Shown piece after piece: positions 38,775 through 47,736 of a stretch of 64,000 nt of DNA (the stretch's first letter is position 1; each line of letters begins with the position of its first letter). Origin of the DNA: Oscillospiraceae bacterium (lineage in GTDB: Bacteria; Bacillota; Clostridia; Oscillospirales; Oscillospiraceae); contig CADCHN010000003.1 of the NCBI GenBank assembly GCA_902801295.1, forward strand, positions 42,655-106,654, in the 5' to 3' direction. The translations under genes and the position numbers were made by a program. The notes under the pieces were generated by a model. It was not told the origin of the DNA. It did not search any database and saw only the letters and a list, made by a program, of their open reading frames with translations.

Positions 38775-38803
38775 ATTATAGCAAGATTCTTTTTTCCGCG
38801 CAA
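38775..38803 (-). promoter_or_regulatory. Promoter of the leaderless unit leading to GH53
   Basis: Leftward TTGCGC (38803-38798), 17-base spacer, extended TGCTATAAT with the hexamer at 38780-38775. Confidence 0.7.
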
Positions 38804-38820
38804 GACGGCTTTTTGCTTCC

Positions 38821-38849
38821 TTGACAAGCCGGGCGGCGAATAGTAAACT
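38821..38849 (+). promoter_or_regulatory. Promoter of the GH13 amylase gene
   Basis: TTGACA at 38821-38826, 17-base spacer, TAAACT at 38844-38849. Divergent from the GH53 unit. Confidence 0.75.
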
Positions 38850-38867
38850 TTTTTTGAGGTGATTTCG

Positions 38868-40469
38868 ATGAAAAAGACGCTTTCTCTGCTTCTGTGCCTG
38901 CTGATGCTCGTCTCTCTGCTGGCAGCCTGCGGTTCCGGCGCCTCCGGCAAGAGCGGCGAGGTCGCGCTCAAGGGCGGGAATCTTCTCTCCGATTATGTCG
39001 TGGACGACAACGCGCGCGTATTCTATGAAATCTTTGTCGGCTCCTTCTCCGACTCCGACGGCGACGGCACCGGCGACCTGCGCGGCATCATCAACCGCAT
39101 GGACTATCTCAACGACGGCGACCCGAATTCCGGTCGGAGCCTCGGCATCGAGGGCATCTGGCTCACGCCGATCTTCCAGTCCCCTTCCTATCACAAATAC
39201 GACGTGTCGGATTACTACACGGTCGATCCCAAGTTCGGCACGACCGAGGATCTCCAGGAGCTGATCGCGCTCTGCCACGAGCGCAACGTCAAGCTGATCC
39301 TCGACCTGCCCATCAACCACACCGGCAGTCTGAACAAGTGGTTCTCCGACTTCATCATCGCCCACCGTCAGGGCCTGGTCGGCACCGACGCCTATGATTT
39401 CTACAGCTGGCACGGCCCGGACGACCAGGGGCTTGCCGGCCACCGCTATGCGCAGATTTCCGGCACGAAGGACTACTACGAGTGCAACTTTGACAACGCC
39501 ATGCCGGAGCTGAACTTTGACAGTGAGGCCGTGCGCGGGGCGCTGCTGGACGTGGCCCGCTATTACATCGACATGGGCATCGACGGCTTCCGTTTCGACG
39601 CGGCCAAGTACGTCTACTTCGGCGACAACCGCGCCAGCGCCGAGTTCTGGATCTGGTATCTGGACGAGCTGAGACAGCTCAAGCCCGATCTCTACACCGT
39701 GGCCGAGGTCTGGGACAGCGACGGCGTGACCGACGTGTACTACACCGCGACCAACTGCTTTGACTTCACGACCTCCCAGGCCGAAGGGCTGATCGCCTCC
39801 ACCGCCAAGGCCGGCGACGTCGGCGCCTACTCCTCCTATGTGGAAAGCTATCTGAACCGCGTGCGCGCCCTGAATCCCGACGCCATGATCGTGCCCTTCA
39901 TCGCCAACCACGACACCGACCGTGCCGCCGGTTTCCTGAGCGTGGCCAGCGGCCAGATGAAGATCGCGGCGAACCTCTATCTCCTCGGTCCCGGCTCGCC
40001 CTTTATCTACTACGGTGAGGAGATCGGCATGCGCGGCTCCCGCGGCGGCGCCAACACCGACGCCAACCGCCGCCTCGCGATGGTCTGGAACGACGGCGAC
40101 ACCGTTGCCGACCCCAGCGGCAGCACCTACAGCAGCCAGGTCGAGCAGGGCGTGGCCGAGCAGCTCGGCGACAAGGACAGCCTGTATAACTACTACAAGC
40201 AGCTCATCATGATCCGCCGCGCCAATCCCGAGATCGCCCGCGGCGTGTACCGCTCGGTCTCCATCCCCGGCACCAAGATCGGCGGCTTTTACGCGACCTG
40301 GAAGGGCAGCACCGTGCTGGTGCTGCACAACACGACGCTCAGTGCCGCAGAGATTGATTTGAGCAATCTGGGCGTGACGGAGCTGCGGGCCGCGGTCGGT
40401 GTGGAGGACGCTTCCCTCGACGGCACGACCCTCACCCTCGGCGCGCAGACCAGCGTTGTTCTGCGTTAA
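38868..40469 (+). CDS. GH13 alpha-amylase-family lipoprotein
   Basis: 533 aa from the ATG at 38868 after GAGGTG. Lipobox SLLAACGSG (Cys near residue 21). GH13 regions in order: LPINHTG (region I), GFRFDAAKY with the nucleophile Asp (near residue 244), VAEVWD with the acid/base Glu (near 278) and FIANHDTDR with the transition-state Asp (near 346). The N-terminal VFYEIFVGSFSDSDGDGTGD calcium-loop pattern resembles surface-anchored neopullulanase or alpha-glucosidase-like Firmicutes enzymes. It should release oligosaccharides from starch-like alpha-glucans outside the cell. Confidence 0.95.
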   Translation: MKKTLSLLLCLLMLVSLLAACGSGASGKSGEVALKGGNLLSDYVVDDNARVFYEIFVGSFSDSDGDGTGDLRGIINRMDYLNDGDPNSGRSLGIEGIWLTPIFQSPSYHKYDVSDYYTVDPKFGTTEDLQELIALCHERNVKLILDLPINHTGSLNKWFSDFIIAHRQGLVGTDAYDFYSWHGPDDQGLAGHRYAQISGTKDYYECNFDNAMPELNFDSEAVRGALLDVARYYIDMGIDGFRFDAAKYVYFGDNRASAEFWIWYLDELRQLKPDLYTVAEVWDSDGVTDVYYTATNCFDFTTSQAEGLIASTAKAGDVGAYSSYVESYLNRVRALNPDAMIVPFIANHDTDRAAGFLSVASGQMKIAANLYLLGPGSPFIYYGEEIGMRGSRGGANTDANRRLAMVWNDGDTVADPSGSTYSSQVEQGVAEQLGDKDSLYNYYKQLIMIRRANPEIARGVYRSVSIPGTKIGGFYATWKGSTVLVLHNTTLSAAEIDLSNLGVTELRAAVGVEDASLDGTTLTLGAQTSVVLR

Positions 40470-40484
40470 TTTCCAATGCACAGC

Positions 40485-40520
40485 AAAACAGGCCGCCGGC
40501 ATCAGCCGGCGGCCTGTTTT
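40485..40520. terminator. Bidirectional terminator between the amylase and PfkB genes
   Basis: Sixteen-bp stem AAAACAGGCCGCCGGC with its complement (40485-40500 with 40505-40520), loop ATCA. Confidence 0.93.
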
Positions 40521-40533
40521 CGTTTTGATACGC

Positions 40534-41466
40534 TTATTCCTCCACGTCGATCTCGAGACCGAGCTCGCGCGGCAGGAAGCGCGGGCAGGTGCTCTCGCTG
40601 ACGGTGATGACCGAGGCTGCCAGGTGCGTGCCGATCTTCACCGACTCCCGCATGGTCTTGCCGTAGGTCAAGCCGACGGCCACACCCGCGCAGAAGGCGT
40701 CGCCCGCGCCGCTGGTATCCCGTACCTTGACCGACTCCGGCGGGAAATAGCCCTTGTCGCCGTCCTGGGAGGCCCAGATCGCGCCGCGGCTGCCCATTGT
40801 GACGACCATGGAGGGGATGTTGGCCTTGACGATGCGCTCATGGATCGCCTCCGCCAGCTCCTCCGGCTCCATCTGCGTGAAATCGTCGACAAAGAGGATG
40901 CCGGCCTCCAGCACGTTGCACACGAAGCAGTCGATCGACTGCAGGAAGTCGCGCCGCTGGGAGGCGATGATCATGTTGGACACGACGGCGTAGACCTTTT
41001 TGCCGTATTTTTCGGCGTAGTGGAACACGCGCTTGACGATCTCCTTGTCCATATCGATCTCGATGACGATGCTGTCGGCGTCGCGGAAGATCTCGTCGCC
41101 CTTCCGGTCGAGCAGGTCGATCAGCGGCGTCATCTCTGGCCGCTTGGAGATGGAGCCCGCGAGGTCGCCGGTGTTGTCAAAGACCGCCAGCCAGATGCCC
41201 ATGCCGTCTGGCGTGCTGACCACATAGTCGGTGTTGACCTTGTGGTTTCTCAGCTTGCGCAGCACCTCCTCGCCCTGGGCGGTGTTATCCACCATGCTCA
41301 CGAACACCGGGCGCAGCTCCACATTTGCGATATCCTCCGCCACGTTGCGGCCTACGCCGCCGTGCACGGTCTCCACCCGGCCGGCGTTGCGCCCCGTGGG
41401 GCTGTATACGTCGTCGGGAAAGCCCTTGATATCCACAAATACGGATCCGATCACTACGATAGCCAT
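40534..41466 (-). CDS. PfkB-family carbohydrate/nucleoside kinase
   Basis: 310 aa, ribokinase fold. The N-terminal signature is GGVGRNVAEDIANVE near residue 36. The catalytic and ATP-binding signature VRDTSGAGDAFCAGVAVGL near residue 246 contains the base Asp. The substrate cannot be told by eye; pseudouridine kinase and ribokinase-like specificities occur in this branch (SVFVDIKGFP start). It follows the MATE transporter gene on the same strand. Confidence 0.88.
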   Translation of the reverse strand: MAIVVIGSVFVDIKGFPDDVYSPTGRNAGRVETVHGGVGRNVAEDIANVELRPVFVSMVDNTAQGEEVLRKLRNHKVNTDYVVSTPDGMGIWLAVFDNTGDLAGSISKRPEMTPLIDLLDRKGDEIFRDADSIVIEIDMDKEIVKRVFHYAEKYGKKVYAVVSNMIIASQRRDFLQSIDCFVCNVLEAGILFVDDFTQMEPEELAEAIHERIVKANIPSMVVTMGSRGAIWASQDGDKGYFPPESVKVRDTSGAGDAFCAGVAVGLTYGKTMRESVKIGTHLAASVITVSESTCPRFLPRELGLEIDVEE

Positions 41467-41493
41467 ACGCTGGTCCTCCTGTCTCTTTATCGG

Positions 41494-42852
41494 TTAGGCG
41501 TTCTGCCGGTCAAAGCTGTGCAGCCAGTCGGCGCGGAGATAATAGATCACAAGGAATACGGTACTCAGCGCCCAGGTGATGGGATAGACCCAGTTGACGA
41601 CGTTGATGCTGCGGTACACCGGCACCGCAAAGTGCAGGATCGTCACGCGCACCACGCACCAGAAGCTGAGCATGGAGATCATCGGGATCACGGCCTTGCC
41701 CGCGCCGCGCAGCACTGCCGACAGGCCGTGGCTGGCCGCCAGCAGGCAGAAAAACAGCGCGCAGATCCTCGCCTTGCCGACGCCGAAGGCGATGGCCTCC
41801 GGCTCCTGCGTAAAGGCGCGGATCAGCACCGGCGCCGCGACATAGGTCAGCAGCCCGATCAGCTCCGAGAGCAAAATCGCGCACAGCACGCCGAAGCCGG
41901 CGCCTTTTTTGGCCCGGTCATACTCCCGCGCGCCGAGGTTCTGCCCGACGAAGGTCGTCAGCGCGATCGTGAAGCTGGTGATCGGCAGGAAGGCGAAGCC
42001 CTCGATCTTGCTGTAGGCCCCGCAGCCGGCGACGGCCATGGTGCCGAAGGCGTTGATATTCGACTGCACGACGACGTTCGCGATCGCGATGACCGAGTTC
42101 TGCAGGCCAGAGGGCAGGCCGTAGCGCACGATCAGCTTGAGCATCTGCCAATCGAAGCCGATCTTCCGCAGCTGCACGCGGTAGTCCTCCTTCGTCGTCA
42201 TCAGACGCCGCAGGCAGAGAAACACACTGAAAAACTGGGACAGGATCGTGGCGAGCGCCGCGCCCTCCACGTCCATGCGAAAGAGCGCGATCAGCACGAT
42301 ATCGAGCGCCACGTTCAGCACCGAGGAGAAAATCAGGTAATAGAGCGGATGGCGGCTGTCGCCGACGGCCTGCATGATACCGCGGCAGCTGTTATAGAGC
42401 ACCAGACCCAGGCTGCCGGCGAAATACACGCGGATATAGGCGGTCGAACGCGCCATCACGTCCTCCGGCGTGCCCATCAGGCGCAGGATCGCCGGGGTCA
42501 GCGTGGTGCCGATCAGCGTCAGAAGCACACCGGCGGAGAGGTCGAAGGCCAGCACCGTGTGGATGGCCCGGTGCATCTTCTCCGGCTCACGCGCGCCGAA
42601 ATAGCGCGAGACGACCACGCCCGCACCGGCGGATATGCCGCCGAAAAAGCTCACGAGCAGGAAAACGAGCGTACCCGTGGCGCTCACCGCGGCCAGCGCC
42701 CCGCTGCCGATGAGGTTGCCGACGATCAGCGCGTCGGCCGTGTTATACAGCTGTTGAAACAGATTCCCGATGAACAGCGGCACCGCAAAGCGGATCATTT
42801 GTCCGGCAATGGAGCCCTCCGTCATGCGGGTGAAATCATGCGAGTTCGTCAT
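41494..42852 (-). CDS. MATE-family efflux transporter
   Basis: 452 aa, about 12 transmembrane helices in two bundles. Typical MATE segments are GNLFQQLYNTADALIVGN (near residue 30), GAGVVVSRYFGARE (near 75) and, in the second half, FVGQNLGAREYDRAKKG (near 303). Driven by cation gradients, such proteins export drugs or metabolites. Substrate unknown. Transcribed with the PfkB kinase from the promoter at 42890. Confidence 0.93.
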   Translation of the reverse strand: MTNSHDFTRMTEGSIAGQMIRFAVPLFIGNLFQQLYNTADALIVGNLIGSGALAAVSATGTLVFLLVSFFGGISAGAGVVVSRYFGAREPEKMHRAIHTVLAFDLSAGVLLTLIGTTLTPAILRLMGTPEDVMARSTAYIRVYFAGSLGLVLYNSCRGIMQAVGDSRHPLYYLIFSSVLNVALDIVLIALFRMDVEGAALATILSQFFSVFLCLRRLMTTKEDYRVQLRKIGFDWQMLKLIVRYGLPSGLQNSVIAIANVVVQSNINAFGTMAVAGCGAYSKIEGFAFLPITSFTIALTTFVGQNLGAREYDRAKKGAGFGVLCAILLSELIGLLTYVAAPVLIRAFTQEPEAIAFGVGKARICALFFCLLAASHGLSAVLRGAGKAVIPMISMLSFWCVVRVTILHFAVPVYRSINVVNWVYPITWALSTVFLVIYYLRADWLHSFDRQNA

Positions 42853-42889
42853 AGCAAATAGCCCATGAATTTCAAAGTATTATTGTTTG

Positions 42890-42919
42890 ATTATACCGTC
42901 TCGCCCGGTCCGCCGTCAA
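42890..42919 (-). promoter_or_regulatory. Promoter of the MATE-PfkB operon
   Basis: Leftward TTGACG (42919-42914), 18-base spacer, TATAAT (42895-42890). Confidence 0.75.
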
Positions 42920-43012
42920 CCGCCTTTCGCGCGAAAACAGGTGATTTTTCTCCCCGCATTTCTCCTCCGTCCGGCGCATAGGCTGTGGCAAGAACGATTG
43001 GGGGAGGATGTC

Positions 43013-43564
43013 ATGAAAAGACTGTGCCTGTGTCTGCTGTGCCTGGCGCTGCTGCTCAGCGGCTGCGGCCGCGACCGCGAGGCGGAGCGGCGGGAGGAAT
43101 ACGCCGAGGAGCTCGGCGCGCAGCGAAATCTGCGCTTTACCGCGGACGTGCGCGCCGAGTACCCGGACAAGACCGTATCCTACCGACTCTCTTACGCCGA
43201 GGATGACGAGGGCTGCACGATCGGCGTGCTGGAGCCGGAGGAGATCGGCGGAGTGAGTGTGCATCTGGGTGCCGACGGCGCGCAGATGCGCTTTGAGGAG
43301 ATCAGCCTCGACACCGGGCCGCTGGACCGCTACGGGCTCAGTCCCCTGTCCGCGCTGCCCGCGCTGACGCGGGCGCTGCGCGAGGGGCTCCTGGAGAGCC
43401 ATTGGACAGAGGGTGAGCTGACGGTATGGGAGCTTGTCGCGGACGATCATCTGACGGTGCAGGTCTGGCTGAACGAGGCGCTGGTGCCGCAGCACGCCGA
43501 GCTCATCTCCGAAGGGCGCGTCAACGTGTTTCTGGAACTGAGCGACTGGAGCGCCGACGCATAA
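43013..43564 (+). CDS. Lipoprotein of unknown function, 183 aa
   Basis: The signal peptide and lipobox [10 protein letters not shown] are at residues 12-20, after which a mostly beta protein follows with alternating charged and hydrophobic strands (LRFTADVRAEYPDKTVSYRL; VSVHLGADGAQMRFEEISL). The layout recalls LolA/GerS-like lipoproteins, which carry germination or lipoprotein-sorting roles, but I cannot show homology. GGGGAGG at 43001-43007 fixes the ATG. Monocistronic. Confidence 0.78.
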   Translation: MKRLCLCLLCLALLLSGCGRDREAERREEYAEELGAQRNLRFTADVRAEYPDKTVSYRLSYAEDDEGCTIGVLEPEEIGGVSVHLGADGAQMRFEEISLDTGPLDRYGLSPLSALPALTRALREGLLESHWTEGELTVWELVADDHLTVQVWLNEALVPQHAELISEGRVNVFLELSDWSADA

Positions 43565-43598
43565 AAAAGGAAAGGGAATGCGTTGCATTCCCTTTCCT
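43563..43598 (-). terminator. Terminator of the cstA-PrdX-type operon
   Basis: Fourteen-bp stem AGGAAAGGGAATGC with its complement (43568-43581 with 43585-43598), followed by T6 on the minus strand. The plus strand lacks a good T run. Confidence 0.9.
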
Positions 43599-43599
43599 G

Positions 43600-44157
43600 T
43601 TATTCCTCAATCACCCAGGGGAGATCGACGTAAAGCGGCTCGTGGCCCATGGCGGGCAGGATCCGCTCGAGCAGCGCCCTGGTCGGAAAGCGCAGGCTCG
43701 AGGTGTTGCGGCAGGGATGGCAGCCGAAGTCGGCCGCATCCAGCAGCTCCCGGTCGATCAGCAGCTGCACCTTGCCCTCATGATCGTTCATCAGCCCCAG
43801 CACACTCACCGAGCCGGGGTGCAGATCGAGGAGCCGCTCCATATCCGCCGGCGAGCCGAAGCTCAGCCGCGCCGTGCCGATCTGCTTGGACAGGATCTTG
43901 GTCTTGAAGGGCTTTTCGCCGGGCATAATGAGCAGGTAGAAATCCGTCTGCTGGCGGTTCGTCAGAAACAGGTTCTTGCAGATGCCGCAGCCGAGCAGGC
44001 CCTCGACGAGCTCGCAGTCTGGGATGTTCTCCGCCGCCTCGTGATCGACGCGGAAATACTCTACACCCAGGCGGTCGAGCAGATCATAGCAGCGATCCTC
44101 ATTGGCCTCGCGGTTCTCCTCGGGCCGACCGGTGTACAGGTTCTGGTCAATATACAC
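43600..44157 (-). CDS. Prolyl-tRNA synthetase-associated domain protein (PrdX/ProX-type deacylase)
   Basis: 185 aa of the YbaK/INS-domain family that hydrolyses mischarged aminoacyl-tRNA such as Ala-tRNAPro. Family segments are YFRVDHEAA near the N-terminus, KNLFLTNRQQTDFYLLIMPG (near residue 61), LSFGSPADMERLLDLHPGSV and the C-terminal HPCRNTSSLRF. It starts two bases after the cstA stop, so the two are co-translated. The functional link to a pyruvate/peptide carrier is not evident. Confidence 0.88.
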   Translation of the reverse strand: MYIDQNLYTGRPEENREANEDRCYDLLDRLGVEYFRVDHEAAENIPDCELVEGLLGCGICKNLFLTNRQQTDFYLLIMPGEKPFKTKILSKQIGTARLSFGSPADMERLLDLHPGSVSVLGLMNDHEGKVQLLIDRELLDAADFGCHPCRNTSSLRFPTRALLERILPAMGHEPLYVDLPWVIEE

Positions 44158-44159
44158 GC

Positions 44160-45827
44160 TTACTCCTCCTCCGCCTTGGGCTGTTTTTTGCCGAAGAGCG
44201 CGGGCAGACCCCAGATCAGCAAAATTACAGCCAGCACGAGCAGAACAGCGGAGCAGCCGAGCGCCAGACAGTCAACAACACCCGCGGCGCTCTGCAGCGT
44301 GCGCACCGCGTTCCACACGAGGAAGGCCAGCGAGACGGCCAGCAGCAGGAACATCGGCACGACCAGCATCGCGGTCTTTTTGCCCTCGCCGCGCAGCCAG
44401 ATGGCCGCGGTCATCAGCGCCAGACCCGCCAGCAACAGATTGGCCGCGCCGAAGAGGCCCCAGAGGCGGTCGAGATCGCGCACCAGGCCGAGGCCGCAGC
44501 CGAGCAGCACCAGAATCACAGTGCCGACCGCCGGAGTGGCAAAGAAGCGCTGCGCACCCTCTAACTTCTTGAGGCGGCGGTTGTCGGGGTTGAAGAGTTC
44601 GGCGAAGAGGTAGCGCGCCAGACGCGTGCAGGTGTCGAGCGTGGTGAGCGCGAAAACGGAGGCCGTCAGCAGCATGAGGCGATAGACAAGCTCGCTCCCG
44701 GCAGCGCTGCCCACGCCGGAGGCGAAAGCTTCAAACGGAGTCTCGGTTCCGGAAACGCCCGGGATCACCGCCAGCAGGACAATGAGCGCGAGCAGGGCGT
44801 TGAGCATCACGGAGCCGACGCTGACCGCGCGGGCGTGCTTTTCGTTGGCAAGCTGCTTGGCCGTGGTGCCGGAGGCAATGAGCGCGTTATAGCCGGACAC
44901 CGCGCCGCCGAAGACGATCACGCTCAGCATCGAAAACAGCGCGCCGTTTGAGAAGGTCTCCCCGGTCACAGCCGGCATTGGAGCAGTCTTTCCGCCCAGT
45001 GCGGGGATCAGCAGCACGACGAGGCTATAGAGCATCATGCCCCAGAGCAGGAAGGCGCTGAGAAAATCGCGCGGCTGCAGCAGCGCCCAGACCGGCGCGA
45101 GCGAGGCCGCAACGAGATAAACGGCGATCACGGCGACCCAGACCCAGAAAGGCAGGTTCAGGCCGAAGTTCAGCCCGGCCCAGACGCTCGCCGCCATCAG
45201 CAGCAGGCAGAGGACGGTCATCGGGATCATCGGCAGGTTCTTGCGGAAGACCAGCAGGCCAAACAGCAGCCCAACCAGCACAAAGAGGATCGAGGCGGTG
45301 CCCGCCCCGGCCTGCGGGCTCACCTGCCCGGCGCCGGCGGAGACGAGCTGCGCGGCGCTGGATGTAAAGGTGCCGACAACGACATTGGTAAAGCAGGCCA
45401 CCAGCAGCACCAGCACCAGCAGCGCAAACACCGTAAAGACCCGCTGGGCCTTCTCGCCCACAGTCTCCCGCAGCACGCGCCCGAGGGAGCGGCCCTTGTG
45501 GCGCAGCGAGGCGAACAGCGCGCCGAAATCATGTGCCGCGCCGAAGAAAACGCTGCCGATCACGATCCACAGCAGCACCGGCAGCCAGCCGAAGGCCGCG
45601 GCCTTGACCGTGCCGATGATCGTGCCGGCTCCGGCGATCGAAGCGAAATGATGGCCCATCACAACGGCGGGCGGCGTGGGCACATAGTCCTTGCCGTCAA
45701 AGCAGTCCTGTGACGGGGTCTCTCGCGCGGGGTCGATGCCCCAGGTCTTCGCCAGATACCGGCCGTAGAACAAATAGCCCAGCAGCAGTACGGCCACCGC
45801 CGCCAAAAGGATCAGAAACATGTTCAA
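44160..45827 (-). CDS. CstA-family carbon starvation / peptide or pyruvate transporter
   Basis: 555-aa polytopic membrane protein (around 15 helices). The CstA signatures are clear: GYLFYGRYLAKTWGIDP near the N-terminus, DYVPTPPAVVMGHHFASIAG (near residue 47) and GAAHDFGALFASLRHKGRS (near residue 100). Family members import peptides or pyruvate. The start is TTG at 45827, eight bases after GGAG, giving MNMFLILL. Has its own promoter and a GC-rich leader hairpin (about 45852-45867). Confidence 0.9.
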   Translation of the reverse strand: MNMFLILLAAVAVLLLGYLFYGRYLAKTWGIDPARETPSQDCFDGKDYVPTPPAVVMGHHFASIAGAGTIIGTVKAAAFGWLPVLLWIVIGSVFFGAAHDFGALFASLRHKGRSLGRVLRETVGEKAQRVFTVFALLVLVLLVACFTNVVVGTFTSSAAQLVSAGAGQVSPQAGAGTASILFVLVGLLFGLLVFRKNLPMIPMTVLCLLLMAASVWAGLNFGLNLPFWVWVAVIAVYLVAASLAPVWALLQPRDFLSAFLLWGMMLYSLVVLLIPALGGKTAPMPAVTGETFSNGALFSMLSVIVFGGAVSGYNALIASGTTAKQLANEKHARAVSVGSVMLNALLALIVLLAVIPGVSGTETPFEAFASGVGSAAGSELVYRLMLLTASVFALTTLDTCTRLARYLFAELFNPDNRRLKKLEGAQRFFATPAVGTVILVLLGCGLGLVRDLDRLWGLFGAANLLLAGLALMTAAIWLRGEGKKTAMLVVPMFLLLAVSLAFLVWNAVRTLQSAAGVVDCLALGCSAVLLVLAVILLIWGLPALFGKKQPKAEEE

Positions 45828-45884
45828 TACAGTCACTCCTCGGTTCTGTCGCGCGGGTCCGGCCCGCCCAACGATTGACAATTA

Positions 45885-45913
45885 ACTATACCCCGGCGCA
45901 CAAAGTTTTTCAA
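45885..45913 (-). promoter_or_regulatory. Promoter of cstA
   Basis: Leftward TTGAAA (45913-45908), 17-base spacer, TATAGT (45890-45885). Confidence 0.75.
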
Positions 45914-45947
45914 GGGCAATTTCTCTGCCATGCATTATGTAAACCTG

Positions 45948-45976
45948 TTGCATCTTTCGATTAAATCCGATATAAT
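45948..45976 (+). promoter_or_regulatory. Promoter of the tatD operon
   Basis: TTGCAT at 45948-45953, 17-base spacer, TATAAT at 45971-45976. Confidence 0.8.
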
Positions 45977-45998
45977 AGCAGATAAGGAGAGATTTGCC

Positions 45999-46766
45999 AT
46001 GTTTTTTGATACGCACGCGCACTATGACGATCGCCATTTCGACTCGGATCGGGACGAGCTGCTGCCGGCGCTGTACGCGTCCGGCGTGGAGCTGATTGTC
46101 GATCCCGGCTGCGACACGCCGTCGAGCCGCGCCGCCCTCGCCCTTGCGGACAAGTACCCCTTCGTCTACGCCGCCGTCGGCGTTCACCCGGAGGAGATGC
46201 AGCATGACCCCTGCGACCTCGGTGTGATCCGGGAGCTGGCGCAGCACCCGAAGTGCGTCGCGATCGGCGAGATCGGGCTGGACTACTACTGGGACAAGGA
46301 ACACAAGGAGGCGCAGCAGGCGCTCTTTCGCGCGCAGATCGAGCTCGCGCTGGAGCTGGATAAGCCCATCATCGTCCATGACCGCGAGGCGCACGGCGAC
46401 TGTCTGGCCGTGGTGCGGGACTATCCCGCGCTGCGTGGCGTGTTCCACTGCTTTTCCGGCAGTGCGGAGATGGCGGCGGAGCTGCTGGATCGCGGCTGGT
46501 ATCTCGGCTTTGACGGCCCGATCACCTACAAAAACGCCCGCAAGGCGCTGGAGGTGCTGGAGCTCTGTCCAACTGGCCGCATCCTGATGGAGACGGACAG
46601 CCCCTATCTCAGTCCCGTGCCGATGCGCGGCAAGCGCAACGATTCGCGAAATCTCCCCTACATTGCCGCGAAGATCGGCGAAATCAAGGGCATGAGCGCC
46701 GAGGAGGCAGCGCGCCTCTGCCTCGAAAACGGCAAGCGCCTGTTCGGCCTCGGAGACGCGCCATGA
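45999..46766 (+). CDS. tatD: TatD-family metal-dependent deoxyribonuclease
   Basis: 255 aa, amidohydrolase barrel. Metal ligands are visible in FDTHAHYDD at the N-terminus, GEIGLDYY (near residue 90), IIVHDREA (near 126), FHCFSGS (near 150) and METDSPYLSP (near 200). The last carries the final Asp. The start at 45999 follows AAGGAGAG. TatD proteins degrade DNA 3' ends and are involved in quality control. First gene of a three-gene operon with four-base and 17-base overlaps. Confidence 0.95.
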   Translation: MFFDTHAHYDDRHFDSDRDELLPALYASGVELIVDPGCDTPSSRAALALADKYPFVYAAVGVHPEEMQHDPCDLGVIRELAQHPKCVAIGEIGLDYYWDKEHKEAQQALFRAQIELALELDKPIIVHDREAHGDCLAVVRDYPALRGVFHCFSGSAEMAAELLDRGWYLGFDGPITYKNARKALEVLELCPTGRILMETDSPYLSPVPMRGKRNDSRNLPYIAAKIGEIKGMSAEEAARLCLENGKRLFGLGDAP

Positions 46767-47296
46767 AGATCGCGATCCTCGGCTATGCCGGCTCCGGCAA
46801 ATCGACGCTCGCGCGGGAGTTGGGCGCCCTTTACGGCATCCCGGTGCTGCACCTCGACACCGTGCAGTTTCTGCCGAATTGGCGGGAGCGGCCGAAGGAC
46901 GAGCAGCTTCGCATGGTCCGGGACTTCATGGATGAAAACGAGAGCTGGGTGATCGACGGGAACTACTCCAATCTGCTGCAGGCGCGGCGGCTGGAGGAGG
47001 CGGACAAGGTTCTTTTCCTGCTCTTCAACCGTTTTTCCGCGCTCGCGCGCGTTGTTAAGCGCTACCGGCAATATCGCGGGCGGAGCCGCCCGGACATGGC
47101 CGAGGGCTGCAGCGAAAAGCTGGACGCCGAGTTTGTCCGCTGGGTACTGTGGGAAGGCCGCAGCCGGAAAACGCGAACCGGTTTTCAGCAAAAGCAGAAA
47201 TACTGCGGCGACAAGTGCGTCGTATTACAAACCCAGCGGGAAATCGACCGCTGGCTGGAAAATGAAAGGAGAACAGCACATGCAGGAAGTTTATGA
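46763..47296 (+). CDS. P-loop kinase-like protein (FlaR / DNA topology modulation family)
   Basis: 177 aa. Walker A GYAGSGKSTLAREL is at residues 7-20. HLDTVQFLPNW near residue 30 and VIDGNYSN near residue 63 are typical of the adenylate-kinase-like FlaR family. Arginines for a lid (RYRQYRGRSRPDM) follow. The biochemical role is not established. It overlaps tatD by four bases and the PNPOx-like gene by 17. Confidence 0.85.
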   Translation: MKIAILGYAGSGKSTLARELGALYGIPVLHLDTVQFLPNWRERPKDEQLRMVRDFMDENESWVIDGNYSNLLQARRLEEADKVLFLLFNRFSALARVVKRYRQYRGRSRPDMAEGCSEKLDAEFVRWVLWEGRSRKTRTGFQQKQKYCGDKCVVLQTQREIDRWLENERRTAHAGSL

Positions 47297-47672
47297 GTTT
47301 TTGAAGGCTGCGGGCACCTATTACCTTGCCACCTGCGAGGACGGTCAGCCGCGGGTGCGCCCCTTCGGCACCGTGAATCTCTTTGACGGTCGGCTGTATA
47401 TCCAGACCGGCAAGGTCAAGGCCGTCTCCCGCCAGATGCACGCCAACCCCCGCATCGAGATCTGCGCGATGCACGAGGGCCGCTGGCTGCGCATCGAGGC
47501 CAGCGCAACGGTGGACGACCGCCGCGAGGCGCGCGTGAGCATGCTGGAGGCCTATCCCTCCCTGCAGGCCATGTATTCCCCCGACGACGGCAACACCGAG
47601 GTCTGGTACCTCCGCAACGCCACCGCCACCTTCTATTCCTTCACCGACGCGCCGAAGACCGTGACTTTTTAA
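47280..47672 (+). CDS. Pyridoxamine 5'-phosphate oxidase family flavoprotein
   Basis: 130 aa, split-barrel FMN-binding fold. It opens MQEVYEFLKAAGTYYLATCE, followed by PRVRPFGTVNLFDGRLYIQTG, split here as RVRPFGTVNLFDG and LYIQTGKVKAVS. Clostridial homologues are usually annotated as general FMN-binding proteins rather than true PdxH. The start at 47280 follows GAAAGGAG and is inside the end of the previous gene. Confidence 0.85.
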   Translation: MQEVYEFLKAAGTYYLATCEDGQPRVRPFGTVNLFDGRLYIQTGKVKAVSRQMHANPRIEICAMHEGRWLRIEASATVDDRREARVSMLEAYPSLQAMYSPDDGNTEVWYLRNATATFYSFTDAPKTVTF

Positions 47673-47683
47673 GGCCGGACACG

Positions 47684-47726
47684 AAAAAACCGCGCAGCAA
47701 ACGAACGTGTTTGCTGCGCGGTTTTT
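47684..47726. terminator. Bidirectional terminator between the tatD and der operons
   Basis: Stem AAAAAACCGCGCAGCAAAC with its complement around an eight-base-or-less loop; T5 right, A6 left. Confidence 0.93.
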
Positions 47727-47736
47727 ACTTCCGATT

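Noticed and set aside
38523..40502. 659-residue open frame antisense to the GH13 amylase
   Set aside because: The opposite strand encodes all GH13 catalytic motifs. The antisense frame is a codon-bias artefact.
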